A stretch of DNA of 64,000 nucleotides, from contig BQMF02000199.1 in the NCBI GenBank assembly GCA_027922465.2, forward strand, positions 496,001-560,000. The letters run 5' to 3'. Below, piece after piece: positions 10,799 to 21,447 of the stretch; within the stretch, counting starts at the first letter, position 1, and every line of letters begins with the position of its first letter. Source of the DNA: Turritopsis dohrnii (Eukaryota > Cnidaria > Hydrozoa > Anthoathecata > Oceaniidae). The notes beneath the pieces are model-generated. The model did not search any database. It had not been told where the DNA came from and saw nothing but the letters and a program-made list of their open reading frames with translations. The position numbers were made by a program, and so were the translations under genes.

Positions 10799-13227
10799 CT
10801 AGTATCCCGGGTAAAAACTTTTTACCGAACTTAACTTCGAAAACATTAGGTCAAATCCACCATTCCCTGCGTGTACGTACCCCATGATGAAAAAATAAAT
10901 CATAGAATCGCAACTCAAAAACATCCCAGGCGGCGTCGCTCGCCACCCTTGTTCAGTATGCGTTGTGTCGCAGAATTTAACTCTTGCAAAAGTTTCTTTT
11001 CAGGCATTAATTTTTTAATTCATTTCTTACATTCAGAAAATTTAAAACAGAAACAAATAGCAACATGGCTCAGAATATATATTCATACGCAGAAGAGAAG
11101 TAACTTTAATGTAAAAAAACGCAATATATAACTCAGAACCGTTAACCCAGACGTACAAAACCAAACATTGAATAATATTACAAAAATGATACCTTCCAAC
11201 TTTTTCTTTTGTTCAAAAGTTACTACTGGACTGCAACCATTAATGAATTTTTGAAATGATATATTTAGTTCTTCCCAAAACCATCAACATCATGATTAAA
11301 ACCATGAGTTTCATTTCTTTGTGCTTTTTTTATTATTGCCTAAAAGAATAATATTTCAATTGTAATACCGAAAATAAAAAAAAACAAAACAAAAAAAAAA
11401 AAAAAAAGGAAATTCAAGTACGCATTTATCCTAAAAACAATAACTAAGAACAAAAATTTACACAGAAGATAAAAAGTCACAAATAAAATCATACAGCCAA
11501 AGTTATATACCTAGGCATAGTACGTAAACGATTACCATAACACAAAATCATTGCACAGTCATTTAAATTACATAATCCATTCTTCTCTTAAGTAACCCTC
11601 TCAACATTATAACCCATCATGTGCTTCATTTCTACTTAACAGATGAAAACATTAAAAAAACATATACAAAAAACCTAATCATGCTATGACGAAATCTAAA
11701 GAAAAACAAAACAAAGTAAAAGAAACTTTGAAAATATATTAACCTTAAAAATAATAATTAAAAACACAAACGTAATGACAGAATTAGTATAACTGAAAAA
11801 TTTTTAACATATGAAAACATTCGTGGAGCCATTTTTTATTTCCAGTTCAAAGTTCCTCCTCTGCGCTGGAAAATTCAAAACACAACAGTAAACATCCCTC
11901 TTATCCTTTATTTATCCACTAATACTAACTGTGTTTTAACTAAATAGATACTATTTTAACTTTATCTTTCAATACCAATTCATATCATCATGATAGTAAA
12001 CAACAATATTGATCATGTTCTGTAGCCATTATCAAACACTTCTAAACTCTTTTACTTTCTATATTTCATACCTGTAAACAAATTAATAACACTCGATTAA
12101 CTTTCCAGCAAACTTTTCTATTGTAAACATACACTTTCTATTTGTTTTCTACTGCAATTTCACTACCATTTTTATACAGTGAAAGACATAAAAATGCTTT
12201 CTTCGTAACTTCATAACTGTGGAGCCATTTTGAAATAAATAAAATAAGGAACAGTTCGTTACCAAAACAAATCAGTAACTGCTCGTGTAGGACCTGCATC
12301 TTTATGATCTGATCGTTTTAACTCTGTTTTTATTCTCTTTTAACGCTGTATTTACTAAATCCGTTTGACTCATGTACTTACGTATATTACTTTATATCTT
12401 TTCCAAACAATTTTCCACCGAAAAAAAGTAAAACCATTTTCACCAATGTAAATAAACATCATCCTTTCTTCAACTTCATCTACACTACTTCTGTACTGCT
12501 GCACTCCCATAACTATTTGATAACTATAAAAAGAAATTCGTAAAATCAGCACGACTTTCTTCCACTCGTTCTTCGTTTGGTTTTCATCTGAAAAAACCTA
12601 TATATAAAAAAAAACAAACATCTGTTCAAAAACTCACGTGTGCTACCTGCTAACTAATCACTTACACACATGCTGCTGCCTGTTCTTTTATTAATCGTTC
12701 GATCTTTCTGCAGCTTATCTTTTAAAAACTTCATTGCGCTTCTTCTGTATATCTAAATATGATTTTTCATTGTAAACAAATAACTAACTCACTTGCTACC
12801 CCTGTTGTTTTATTAATAAGAGTAAAAGTTTAGCAAAACGTTTTATAATAATAACAATACCTTCGTGTTTCTTCGTCAGTTCTTTCGTCGATTTGCTGCC
12901 TAAAACAATCAAATTTATTATTCGTATACAAAAAGAAACCTGTCTTCTTTGCGAAGTTTCTTGCTCACGAAATGATCGTTGACAAATTTCGAACGAAGAC
13001 GTTGCATTGCTCGCACTCCTTCAAAGACGTTTTTCGGCTGATTTCCACTGCGCAAACCAAAATAACAAAACGGAGGAGCATATACTAATCAAAAAAATCA
13101 CTCTCGCTTTGGCGTGGTTTTACGACGAAAAGGGAAAAAATAAGAAGGATTTGACCGTGAAAAAAAAACAAATATATCACTCTCTAAAATAAAAGTGTGA
13201 CACACAACGCGAATTAGTATAATAAGA
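10799..13227 (-). mobile_element. Non-autonomous Helitron unit, 2.4 kb
   Basis: It starts (plus view) with CTAGTATCCCGGG and hairpin GTAAAAACTTTTTAC and ends with the 5' terminus ...GCGAATTAGTATAATAAGA. After about 130 bp it holds a relic of the other 3' end class (AGGCGGCGTCGCTCGCCACCC), meaning an older terminus was bypassed. The interior is AT-rich and made of repeated modules containing AAAATGGCN starts. It is nearly identical to 31891-35255 except for the Helitron inserted there. The frame 12370-12552 (minus) is also open in that copy, expected from recent duplication alone. Confidence 0.78.
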
Positions 13228-15891
13228 CTAGTATCCCGGGTAAAAACTTTTTACCGAACTTAACTTCGAAAACATTAAGTCAAATCCGCCATTCCCGTGT
13301 ACGTACCCTGTGACGAAAAAATAAATCATAGAATCGCAACTCAAAAACATCCCAGGAGGCCTCACTCGCCACCCATGTTCAGTATGCGTTGTGTCGCAGA
13401 ATTTAAGTTTGCAAAAGTTTCTTTTCAGGCATTAATTTTTTAATTCATTTCTTACATTCAGAAAATTTAAAACAGAAACAAATAGCAACATGGCTCAGAA
13501 TATATATTCATACGCAGAAGAGAAGTAACTTTAATGTAAAAATATGCAATATATAACACAGAACCGTTTATTAAGACATACAAAACCAAACATTGAATAA
13601 CATTACAAAAATGATACCTTCCAACTTTTTCTTTTGTTCAAAAGTTACATCTGGACTGCAACCATAAATGAATTTTTGAAATGATATAGTTAGTTCTTCC
13701 CAAAACCATCAACATCATGATTAAAACCATGAGTTTCATTTCTTTATGCTTTTTTTATTATTGCCTAAAAGAATAATGTTTCAATTGTAATACCGAAAAA
13801 GAAAAAAAAAAGAAACAAAAAAAAAAGGAAATTCAAGTACGTATTTATCCTAAAAACAATAACTAAGAAGAAAAATTTACACAAAAGATAAAAAGTCACA
13901 AATAAAATCATAAATTCAAAGTTTTATACCTAGGCATAGTACGTAAACGATTACCATAACACAAAATATGCATAAACGCGATAAAATATAAACTTAAGAA
14001 AAATACAGCCAACAACACTTATTTTTTGTAAGATAGTTTCATTGCACAGTCATTAAGTAAGTAAATCTTAAGTAACCCTCTCGACATTATAACCCATCTT
14101 GTGCTTCATTTCTATTTTAACAGATCAAAACATTAAAAAAACATATACAAAAAACCTAATCATGCTATGACGAAATCTAAAGAAAAACAAAACAAAGTAA
14201 AAGAAACTTTGAAAATGTATTAACCTTAAAAATAATAATTAAAAACACAAACGTGGTGACAGAATTAGTATAGCTGAAAAATTTTTAACATATGAAAACA
14301 TTCGTGGAGCCATTTTTTATTTCCAGTTCAAAGCTCCTCTCTGCTGGAAAATTCAAAACACAACAGTAAACATCCCTCTTATCCTTTATGTATCCACTAA
14401 TACTAACAGTGTTTAACTAAATAGATACTATTTTAACTTTACCTTTCAATACCAATTCACATTATCATGATAGTAAACAATATTGATCATGTTCTGTAGC
14501 TATTATCAAACACTTCTAAACTCTTTTACTTTCTGTATTTCATACCTGTAAACAAATTAATAACACTCGATTAACTTTCCAGCATACTTTCCTATTGTAA
14601 AGATACACTTTCTCTTTGCTTTCTACTGAAATTCCAATACCATTTTTATACAGTGAAAGTCATGAAAATTCTTTCTTCGTAACTTCACTTCATAACTGTG
14701 GAGCCATTTTGAATTAAATAAAATAAGGAACAGCAACTTCGTTACCAAAACAAATCATTAACTGCTCGAGGGACATGCATCTTAATGATTTGATCGTTTT
14801 AACTCTGTTTTTACTCTCTTTTAACGCTGTATTTACTAAATCCGTTTGACTCATGTACTTACGTATATTACTTTATATCTTTTCCAAACAATTTCTCTCC
14901 AAAAAAAGAAGTATAACCATTTTCTTCACCAATGTAAATAAACAGCATCCTTTCTGCAGCCATTTTTAAACAACTTCAACTTCATCTACACTACTCTACT
15001 GCTGCACTCCCATATTTATTTGATAACTATAAAAAGAAATACGTAAACAGCTCGTAAAATAAAAATAGACTTTCTTCATCTCGTTCTTCGTTTCGTTTTC
15101 CTCTGAAAAAACCTATAAAAAACAACATCTGTTTAAAAACTCACCTAAGCATGTGGTTATACCTGTTCTTTTATCAATCTAAAATAAAATCTAAAATACA
15201 ATAACAATATAAGTTTAACAATAAATTGATAACTAAAACGTAAACAAACATTTAAATACATTTAAATACTAACTTGTTCTTCTATTAATCAAAAATAACA
15301 GTTTTATAATAATGCCTTTTGTTCGTTCGATCTTTCTGCAGCTAATTTTTAAAAACTTCACTTCTTCTGTATATCTAAATATGATTTTTCATTGTAAACA
15401 AACAATTAACCCGTGTTCTTTTATTAATAAGAGTAAAAGTTTAGCAATAAACACGATAATAAAACGTTTTATAATAATAACAATACCTTCGTGCATACAA
15501 ACCTGTGTTTCTTCGTCAGTTCTTTCGTCGATTTGCTGCCTAAAACAATCAAATTAAAATTAAAATATTCGTATACAAAAAGAAACACGTCTTCTTCGCG
15601 AAGTTTCTTGCTCACAAATTGATCGTTGACAAATTTCGAACGATTAACATTGCATTGCTCGCACTCCTCCAAAGACGTTTTTCGGCTGATTTCCAGTGCG
15701 CAAACCAAAAATAACAAAACGGAGGAGCATATACTAATCGTGGAAAATCAAAAAAAGTGTTCTCGCCTTGACGTGGTTTTACGACAAAAAGGGAAAAAAT
15801 AAGAAGGATTTGACCGTGAAAAAAAAACAAATATGTCACTCTCTAAAATAAAAGTGTGACACACAGCGCGGATTATTATAATAAGATAAGA
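13228..15891 (-). mobile_element. Non-autonomous Helitron unit, 2.7 kb
   Basis: Second tandem copy of the 10799-13227 type with the same two 3' ends (distal CTAGTATCCCGGG, internal relic near 13350). Its right part is longer, with additional copies of the TGTTCTTTTATTAATC...TTTTATAATAATA sub-repeat. It contains the conserved 82-codon frame 15469-15717. Confidence 0.78.
15469..15717 (-). CDS. Conserved 82-codon ORF of non-autonomous Helitrons
   Basis: Near the 5' end of the element and in element orientation. The core is SRKTSLEECEQCNVNRSKFV followed by SKKLREEDVFLFVYEYF. The same frame stays open at 34848-35096 and 56766-57014 with a few substitutions (CALEIS/CAVEMS/CAVKIS; FNFNL/FNLNL/FDLNL). 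It is charged and has two cysteines (C-x2-C). A TTGTTTTAG acceptor-like site and GT sites inside suggest it may be a spliced first exon rather than a complete gene. No family is recognised. Similarity among recently duplicated units weakens the case for selection. Confidence 0.4.
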   Translation of the reverse strand: MLFLVCALEISRKTSLEECEQCNVNRSKFVNDQFVSKKLREEDVFLFVYEYFNFNLIVLGSKSTKELTKKHRFVCTKVLLLL

Positions 15892-16418
15892 CTAGTATCT
15901 CGCGTAAAAGTTTTTTACGACTTTAATTTCGAAAATGTTTTCACGAAAATAGGTGAAGAAAAATTAAAGTACCAAATCTCGCAAAGAGACCGTACCCATG
16001 TTGTAGAGCTCGAAAAACTGATCAAAAAAATGTATGGGATCGTTTCGCTACGACCAACCGTTGGAGAGATATTATCAATCAAAGATTTTGATGACGTCAT
16101 AGCCGCAGTACCAAATAAAATTTAGGCCCAAATGTTGCGTCACCCCATCACCCGTATCGCGGGCCCTAAAAAACGTCAGTTATTCCTATTGGTTCTCGAG
16201 ATATTTCCCCAAAAACGTCGCGTTCGATTGGGGATGCAATGCAATAAGATAAGATAAAAAAACTGACGTCACGCCGCGTGCTATTATACTAATGGTCAAT
16301 TATCAATGGTCTAACGAAAAAATGACCACGATTAAGAAGATTTTGACCATTAAAAACAAAAAAACAAACACTCTCTAAAATAAAAGTGGTATGCACAACG
16401 CGGATTAGTATATATAGA
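15892..16418 (-). mobile_element. Non-autonomous Helitron unit (0.53 kb)
   Basis: In plus view it runs from CTAGTATCTCGCG and the CGTAAAA/TTTTACG hairpin to GCGGATTAGTATATATAGA; on the minus strand this is TCTATATATACTAATCCGCG...CTAG. It contains two TGACGTCA sites and the antisense 89-codon frame 15856-16125. The next unit abuts directly. Confidence 0.78.
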
Positions 16419-16965
16419 CTAGTATCTCGCGTAAAAATTTTTTACGACTTTAATTTCGAAAATGTTGTCACGAAAATAGGTGACGAAAAATTAAAGTACC
16501 AAATCTCGAAAAGAGACCGTACCTATGTTGTAGAGCTCGAAAAACTGATCAAAAAAATGTATGGGATCGTTTCGCTACGACCAACCGTTGCGGAGATATC
16601 GTCGATCAAATGTTTTGATGACATCATATCCGCAGTACCAAATAAAATTTAGGCCCCAATGTTGCGTCACCCCATCACCCGTGCCACCAACCCTAAAAAA
16701 CGTCAGTTATCCCAATTGGTTCCCGAGATAATTCCCCAAAAACGTCGCGTTCGATTGGGGATGCAATGCAATGATTCCCGTGATCATAAAAATAACTGAC
16801 GTCAAATGATGCCACGTGCTATTATACTAATCGTGAATGTGTCTTGCGTGGGCGAACTGCCGTTATATGACCACGATTATGAAGATTTTGACCATTAAAA
16901 AACAAAAAAACAAACACTCTCTAAATTAAAAGTGGTATGCACACACGCGGATTAGTATAAGTAGA
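16419..16965 (-). mobile_element. Non-autonomous Helitron unit (0.55 kb)
   Basis: Same family as the preceding unit, with CTAGTATCTCGCG at the left and TCTACTTATACTAATCCGCG on the minus strand at the right. One of the TGACGTCA sites is lost (GATGACATCAT). The antisense frame 16386-16652 continues in from the preceding unit. Confidence 0.78.
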
Positions 16966-17518
16966 CTAGTATCTCGCGTAAAAGTTTTTTACGACTTTAA
17001 TTTCGAAAAGAATCCGCAGAAATACGACGCGTTCCCGTGTGTGTACCCTGTGACGAACATTTTAATTACGGAATTGGAACTGGAAAGTGTTCCCATGTTG
17101 TAGAGCTCGAAAAGCTGATCAAAAAAAATGTATGGGATCGTTTCGCTACGATCAACCGTTGCAGAGATATCGTCGATCAAAGATTTTAATGACGTCATAG
17201 CCACAGTACCAAATAAAATTTAGGCCCAAGTGTTGCGTCACCCCGTCACCCGTATCGCCGACCCTCAAAAACGTCAGTTATTCCTATTGGTTCTCGAGAT
17301 ATTTCCCCAAAAACGTCGCGTTCGATTGGGGATGCAATGCAATAAGATAAGATAAAAAAACTGACGTCACGCCGCGTGCTATTATACTAATCGTCAATTA
17401 TCAATGGTCTAACAAAAAAATGACCACGATTAAGAAGATTTTGACCGTATATTTTAAAAAAACACAACACTCTCTAAAATAAAAGTGGTATGCACACACG
17501 CGAATTAGTATAAGTAGA
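16966..17518 (-). mobile_element. Non-autonomous Helitron unit (0.55 kb)
   Basis: Third member of the 15.9-17.5 kb tandem series. It has the GAATCCGCAGAAATACGACGCG variant of the 3' subterminal block also found at 31370 and 46990. The antisense frame present in other copies is interrupted here. Its 5' end directly abuts the CTAG of Helitron B1. Confidence 0.78.
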
Positions 17519-18130
17519 CTAGCCGCCAAGGCGGCGTCGCTCGCCACCCATGTTCAGTATGCGTCCAGTTCACGAAATAGTAGAGTAGAATTAGGTATAC
17601 ACCCGGAAAAAAATACTATAAAGCTAAAACTTTGCACATTTGATCTATAATACTTATACTTCTACCAAAAAAAAAGCCCCATCAATTTGACAATGGGAAA
17701 CCTGTTTTTGGGCCAATTCAAATTTGGTCCAAAAGACAAATTTGACCAAAATGTTGATGTAGTCAAAATCGTTAGTTTCATATATCATTCGAAAGATAAT
17801 TTCATGCTGAACAAAAAACTTGGTTACGACAACCTTTGAAAATGTACCGTTTCGTCGATATTTGAGCTGATAAGTGCGTATGATGACGTCATCAGTTTCA
17901 GCAAGATTTTCGACTTTCTCAATATTCTATATATTCTATATATCATTTATGCTGAGCAAAAAAGTTGCTGTAAGGGCTATTTCCACAACCACTTTTGATC
18001 GAAATATTTCGACGAAGAAAAAGGTTGAGCATGCGCATTGAATATTTTCTGCTTTAGGAGTGAAAAATTTCTTTCCCCTACTGTGCGAATGTGAGTTAAA
18101 ATAGTTTCAGCTCCCTATCAAAATCGCTTT

Positions 18131-18640
18131 GTGAAAAAATATTCGTATTATCAGTTCCTATCAAATGCACATAACAAAAGCCAGCTGATCTCATTGTTAA
18201 AGGTCTTCTTCACAAATGAAAGACATAGTGTGATGGTTTGTAAAGGTGACGCGGACACCAAAATTGTCAGCACAGCATTAGAAGTCTGTAAGGAATTTCC
18301 AACAACCGTTGTCGCAGATGACACTGGCATTGCAATTATGCTGTTATTTCTGAAATATTCTTCCTCTAAGAAGGAGATGTACATTTTAAAAACATCTATC
18401 AGTGTAATTGACATCAAAGGGTATTTATTGTTTATTCAAGCATGGTCATGATGTGACTTAACCTCCTCTGTAATTGGAAAAGGTAACTCAGGTTTTCTTA
18501 GATTAATACGGAAATCTTTACCAATACAACGTACATCCGAAGTTATATCTGACTATTGGGCGGATGGAGGAAACGTTGGAAGAACAACAATTGAGGTATT
18601 CATAAGACAGTATGGTGGTACAGATGGTTCTACCTTGAGG
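18131..18640 (+). pseudogene. Transposon ORF with GDAD...DDT motif, frameshifted
   Basis: A 106-codon frame contains NKSQLISLL, then CKGDADTKIVSTALEVCK, then TTVVADDTGIAIMLL. After a frameshift near 18460 the reading continues with TSSVIGKGNSGFLRLIRKS and ends at a stop near 18649. This order (N-K-x-x-L-I, G-D-A-D-x-x-I-V, V-V-x-D-D-T-x-I, then a T-S-x-x-x-G-K-G segment) matches a large family of uncharacterised transposon proteins in invertebrates as I remember them. The spaced aspartates suggest a metal-binding nuclease, an inference. It lies within the inverted-repeat element and is split from its last exon by a Helitron insertion. Confidence 0.62.
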
Positions 18641-18694
18641 AAAATGAGGTAATTGTCAATTGAGTATAAATCTGTATACGCATATTTTTTGTTG

Positions 18695-19079
18695 TCTATT
18701 TATTGATAGCCGATTCTCTGTCTGTCTGTCACGCAAAATAGTAGATGTCAGCTGTGAGTTAAATTATTTTTTTCTTGTGTGCGACGTCAGTACAGAAACA
18801 ATGCATTGAAACCAAAATCGAATGCGACATTAATGGAAAGTTATCTTGGGAACCAATAGGTGACGTTTTGACGATACAGCTGATGGAATGACGAAAAAGT
18901 TTTTTGAGGGACGAGTCCTAGCAAAATGATCCCATACATTTTTTTGATCAGTTTTTCGAGCTCTACAACATGGGCACACTTTCCGTTGGCAATTCCTAAA
19001 TTTTACTTTTTGTGAACTCTGAGAGGGTGACACAACGCAGGCTGAACATGGCCGGGTAGCGACGCCACCTTGGCGGCAA
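18695..19079 (+). mobile_element. Short plus-strand Helitron nested in the inverted-repeat element
   Basis: It begins TCTATTTATTGATAGCCG followed by CTGTCTGTCTG and CACGCAAAATAG, like the 5' end of Helitron A. It ends with GCGACGCCACCTTGGCGGC, the 3' hairpin, whose final TAG has mutated. The 3' part contains the conserved subterminal block (GATCAGTTTTTCGAGCTCTA). About 385 bp, non-coding. Confidence 0.75.
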
Positions 19080-19225
19080 CAATAGACACGTAAGTTTGAT
19101 ACTTACTTCCGCTGATGCAAGTGTTCAGTGTTAGATACATAATAGCAATAGTGCAATCACATTTAAACAAGTTTTATGCTAAATTGTACCAAAATATTAG
19201 TATTCTTCATATTTTCATATTTTAG

Positions 19226-19327
19226 CTCGTGGACGTGACTATCTCTGATGTAGATTGCGATATTGAAGAAAATGACTATGAAGATGATTTGGAATGTGAA
19301 AGAAACATTTTTGATGTGTTAAAATGA
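19226..19327 (+). CDS. Terminal exon fragment, acidic tail of the GDAD-type protein
   Basis: After a TTTTAG acceptor the frame LVDVTISDVDCDIEEN, then DYEDDLECERNIFDVLK, runs to TGA (34 codons including stop). It lies downstream of the GDAD frame, on the same strand and inside the same inverted repeats. Acidic C-termini are what I expect of this protein family. Linkage to the upstream exon is inferred. Confidence 0.45.
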   Translation, partial: LVDVTISDVDCDIEENDYEDDLECERNIFDVLK

Positions 19328-19923
19328 TATAATATAGATATAATTTTTTACTGTTTTAACATTCACAATCTATGTCATGAAACTTGTGTACCATCTTCTA
19401 GTATAGTATAGTGTAGTGTTGTAATCAAACAAACAATAAAAAACTTTGAAATCATCATGATTATAGCAGACTCAATTATCTACGAAGTAATACATTTTGA
19501 AATGCTGGTGTATGCAACTTTTTTGCTCAGCATGAAATTATCTTTCAAATGATATAAAGAAGACATTATTTCGCGAAAGTTGAAAATCTCGCTGAAACTG
19601 ATGACGTCATCATACACACTTTGAGCTCAAATATCGACGAAACGGTACATTTTCAAAGGTTGTCGTAACCAAGTTTTTTGTTCAGCATGAAATTATCTTT
19701 CGAATGATATATGAAACTAACGATTTTGACAACATCAACATTTTGGTCAAATTTGTCTTTTGGACCAAATTTGAATTGGCCCAAAAACAGGTTTCCCATT
19801 GTCAAATTGATGGGGCTTTTTTTTTGGTAGAAGTATAAGTATTATAGATCAAATGTGCAAAGTTTTAGCTTTATAGTATTTTTTTCCGGGTTTTGATAGG
19901 TTTTTGACTATTTCTCCTGTACT

Positions 19924-21447
19924 AAAAAATAAAAGTAGCAAAGTAAAAGTAGTATAATAAGAATGTTTTCTGGAAAGAACCAAACTTTATACTTAGGTAT
20001 ACAAAGTAGCTTTTTATAACTACACCTTATTCTTAAATATACGAAAATACAATGAAGAAATTGATACCTTCCAGTGATGATTCTTTCCACTAATGCAATA
20101 TCAGAATAACAAATTCTTTCAATGAATATAATAATCTTCACCAACAAAACCAACATCATGATTTAAACCATGACATTCCACTGCAACCATCTTATTATAA
20201 TATTAACCTAAAAGAATATATTAAAAGTCCATGAAAATAAGGTTCTGGCAATGTCTGAGGTAAAATGAGTGGTACAATAATACAAAAGATTCAGGTTTCG
20301 TAGAACAGCAACAGAAATTCCCATAAATAATTCAGATTTAATAACCATAAGATAACATATATAATATCTTAGTATCACACATCCCACCAAAACTTTTTCA
20401 AAAACCCTGTTCAAAAAGACCTGCATCCAAAGGTTTTTACAGGTGCTAATAAAGAATGCATGTCTGTTGTAGTTAGCAAAGGCATATATTTTATAAATTA
20501 TTACTTATTGCAATACAAAAGTAAAATAAAATATGTTCATTAGAAAGGTGTATTAAATAACGTTTTGATTAAGCATTAACCATTTTCTACGACATTTAAA
20601 CAGCCATTTCATACATCATCGAACTGTAAACTAAGTTGGTGAGGTAACGATAACGATATTATTTCGAACTTCGCATAGACAAACTGTTTGATGAAATAAA
20701 TATCATGAGCAATGATTACGGAGGTTGTCTGCAATAATTTGTTGCTGCCAATCTGTAAATGTAATCAAAAAATAAGTTGTGAGTAGAAACAAAATAAGCT
20801 TGAATGATGAGTTTGAATTTGACTCACCATTGTTTCCCTTCACATCTAAACTAACTGTAAACATCTGAATATCTTTATAATGTGTCTAAACCTATAATCA
20901 TCTACTGCATGCAGAGAACAAATAATCATGTTAAGGCAGCCTTATAAACTGATTGGAAACTAAGCTGTTAATCTTTATTTACGATGACAAATGCCACAAC
21001 ATTTAAAAGAAAGAAGAAATACATATGAGATGACACTCAATTAATCATATCTGTAACCCAGTGTGCAAAATCATCAAAGAATCACTGTGATGGAGAGCAT
21101 CCTCAGTGAAAATGTGTAGATTTCTTTAGAAATGCACTCCTACGCAGATATTTTTTAATAAATGTGCTGACTGGGAAAGAATATTTTTAAAATTTTAAAA
21201 TTTCTGTTCGACACTAATGCAACACTAATTGATAGAGTGACAGACATAACTAAACACAAATCTTAGGTTAGTAAATTGACAGTGTGAAAGCTAGAATGTT
21301 AGGATATTGTGATTAAAGAGGTAATGATAGAGCAAATGAATTTGGAGAAAATAACTTTATTCTCATCAAAACTAAAATAAACTAAAATACCCTCATCAGT
21401 TTTCTATTAATGAAAATTTTGTAATGCTCACGCAAAGGTCTAGGAAC
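19924..21447. other. 3' non-coding part of Helitron B1
   Basis: AT-rich region downstream of the companion gene stop. It is collinear with about 35930-37472 in B2, with many small indels. No exon, RNA gene or tandem repeat is evident. It would include the 3' UTR of the companion gene and spacer to the 3' hairpin. Confidence 0.55.

Larger units (their letters stand above)
17578..19923 (+). mobile_element. DNA transposon with about 0.4 kb terminal inverted repeats
   Basis: The sequence from about 17578 to 17975 recurs inverted at about 19505-19923; the outer part reads AGTAGAGTAGAATTAGG...CCCGGAAAAAAATACTATAAA. Blocks shared by both arms include the TGATGACGTCATCA palindrome, GGTCAAATTTGTCTTTTGG and TTGCTCAGCATGAAATTATC. 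The interior carries a plus-strand GDAD-type gene remnant (18131-18640 and 19226-19327) and a nested short Helitron (18695-19079). Exact ends and target duplication are not certain because B2 differs at this point. Confidence 0.75.

Noticed and set aside
12370..12552. 60-codon minus frame, also at 34370-34552
   Set aside because: The two units are near-identical duplicates, and the sister unit at about 14880-15050 does not keep the frame.
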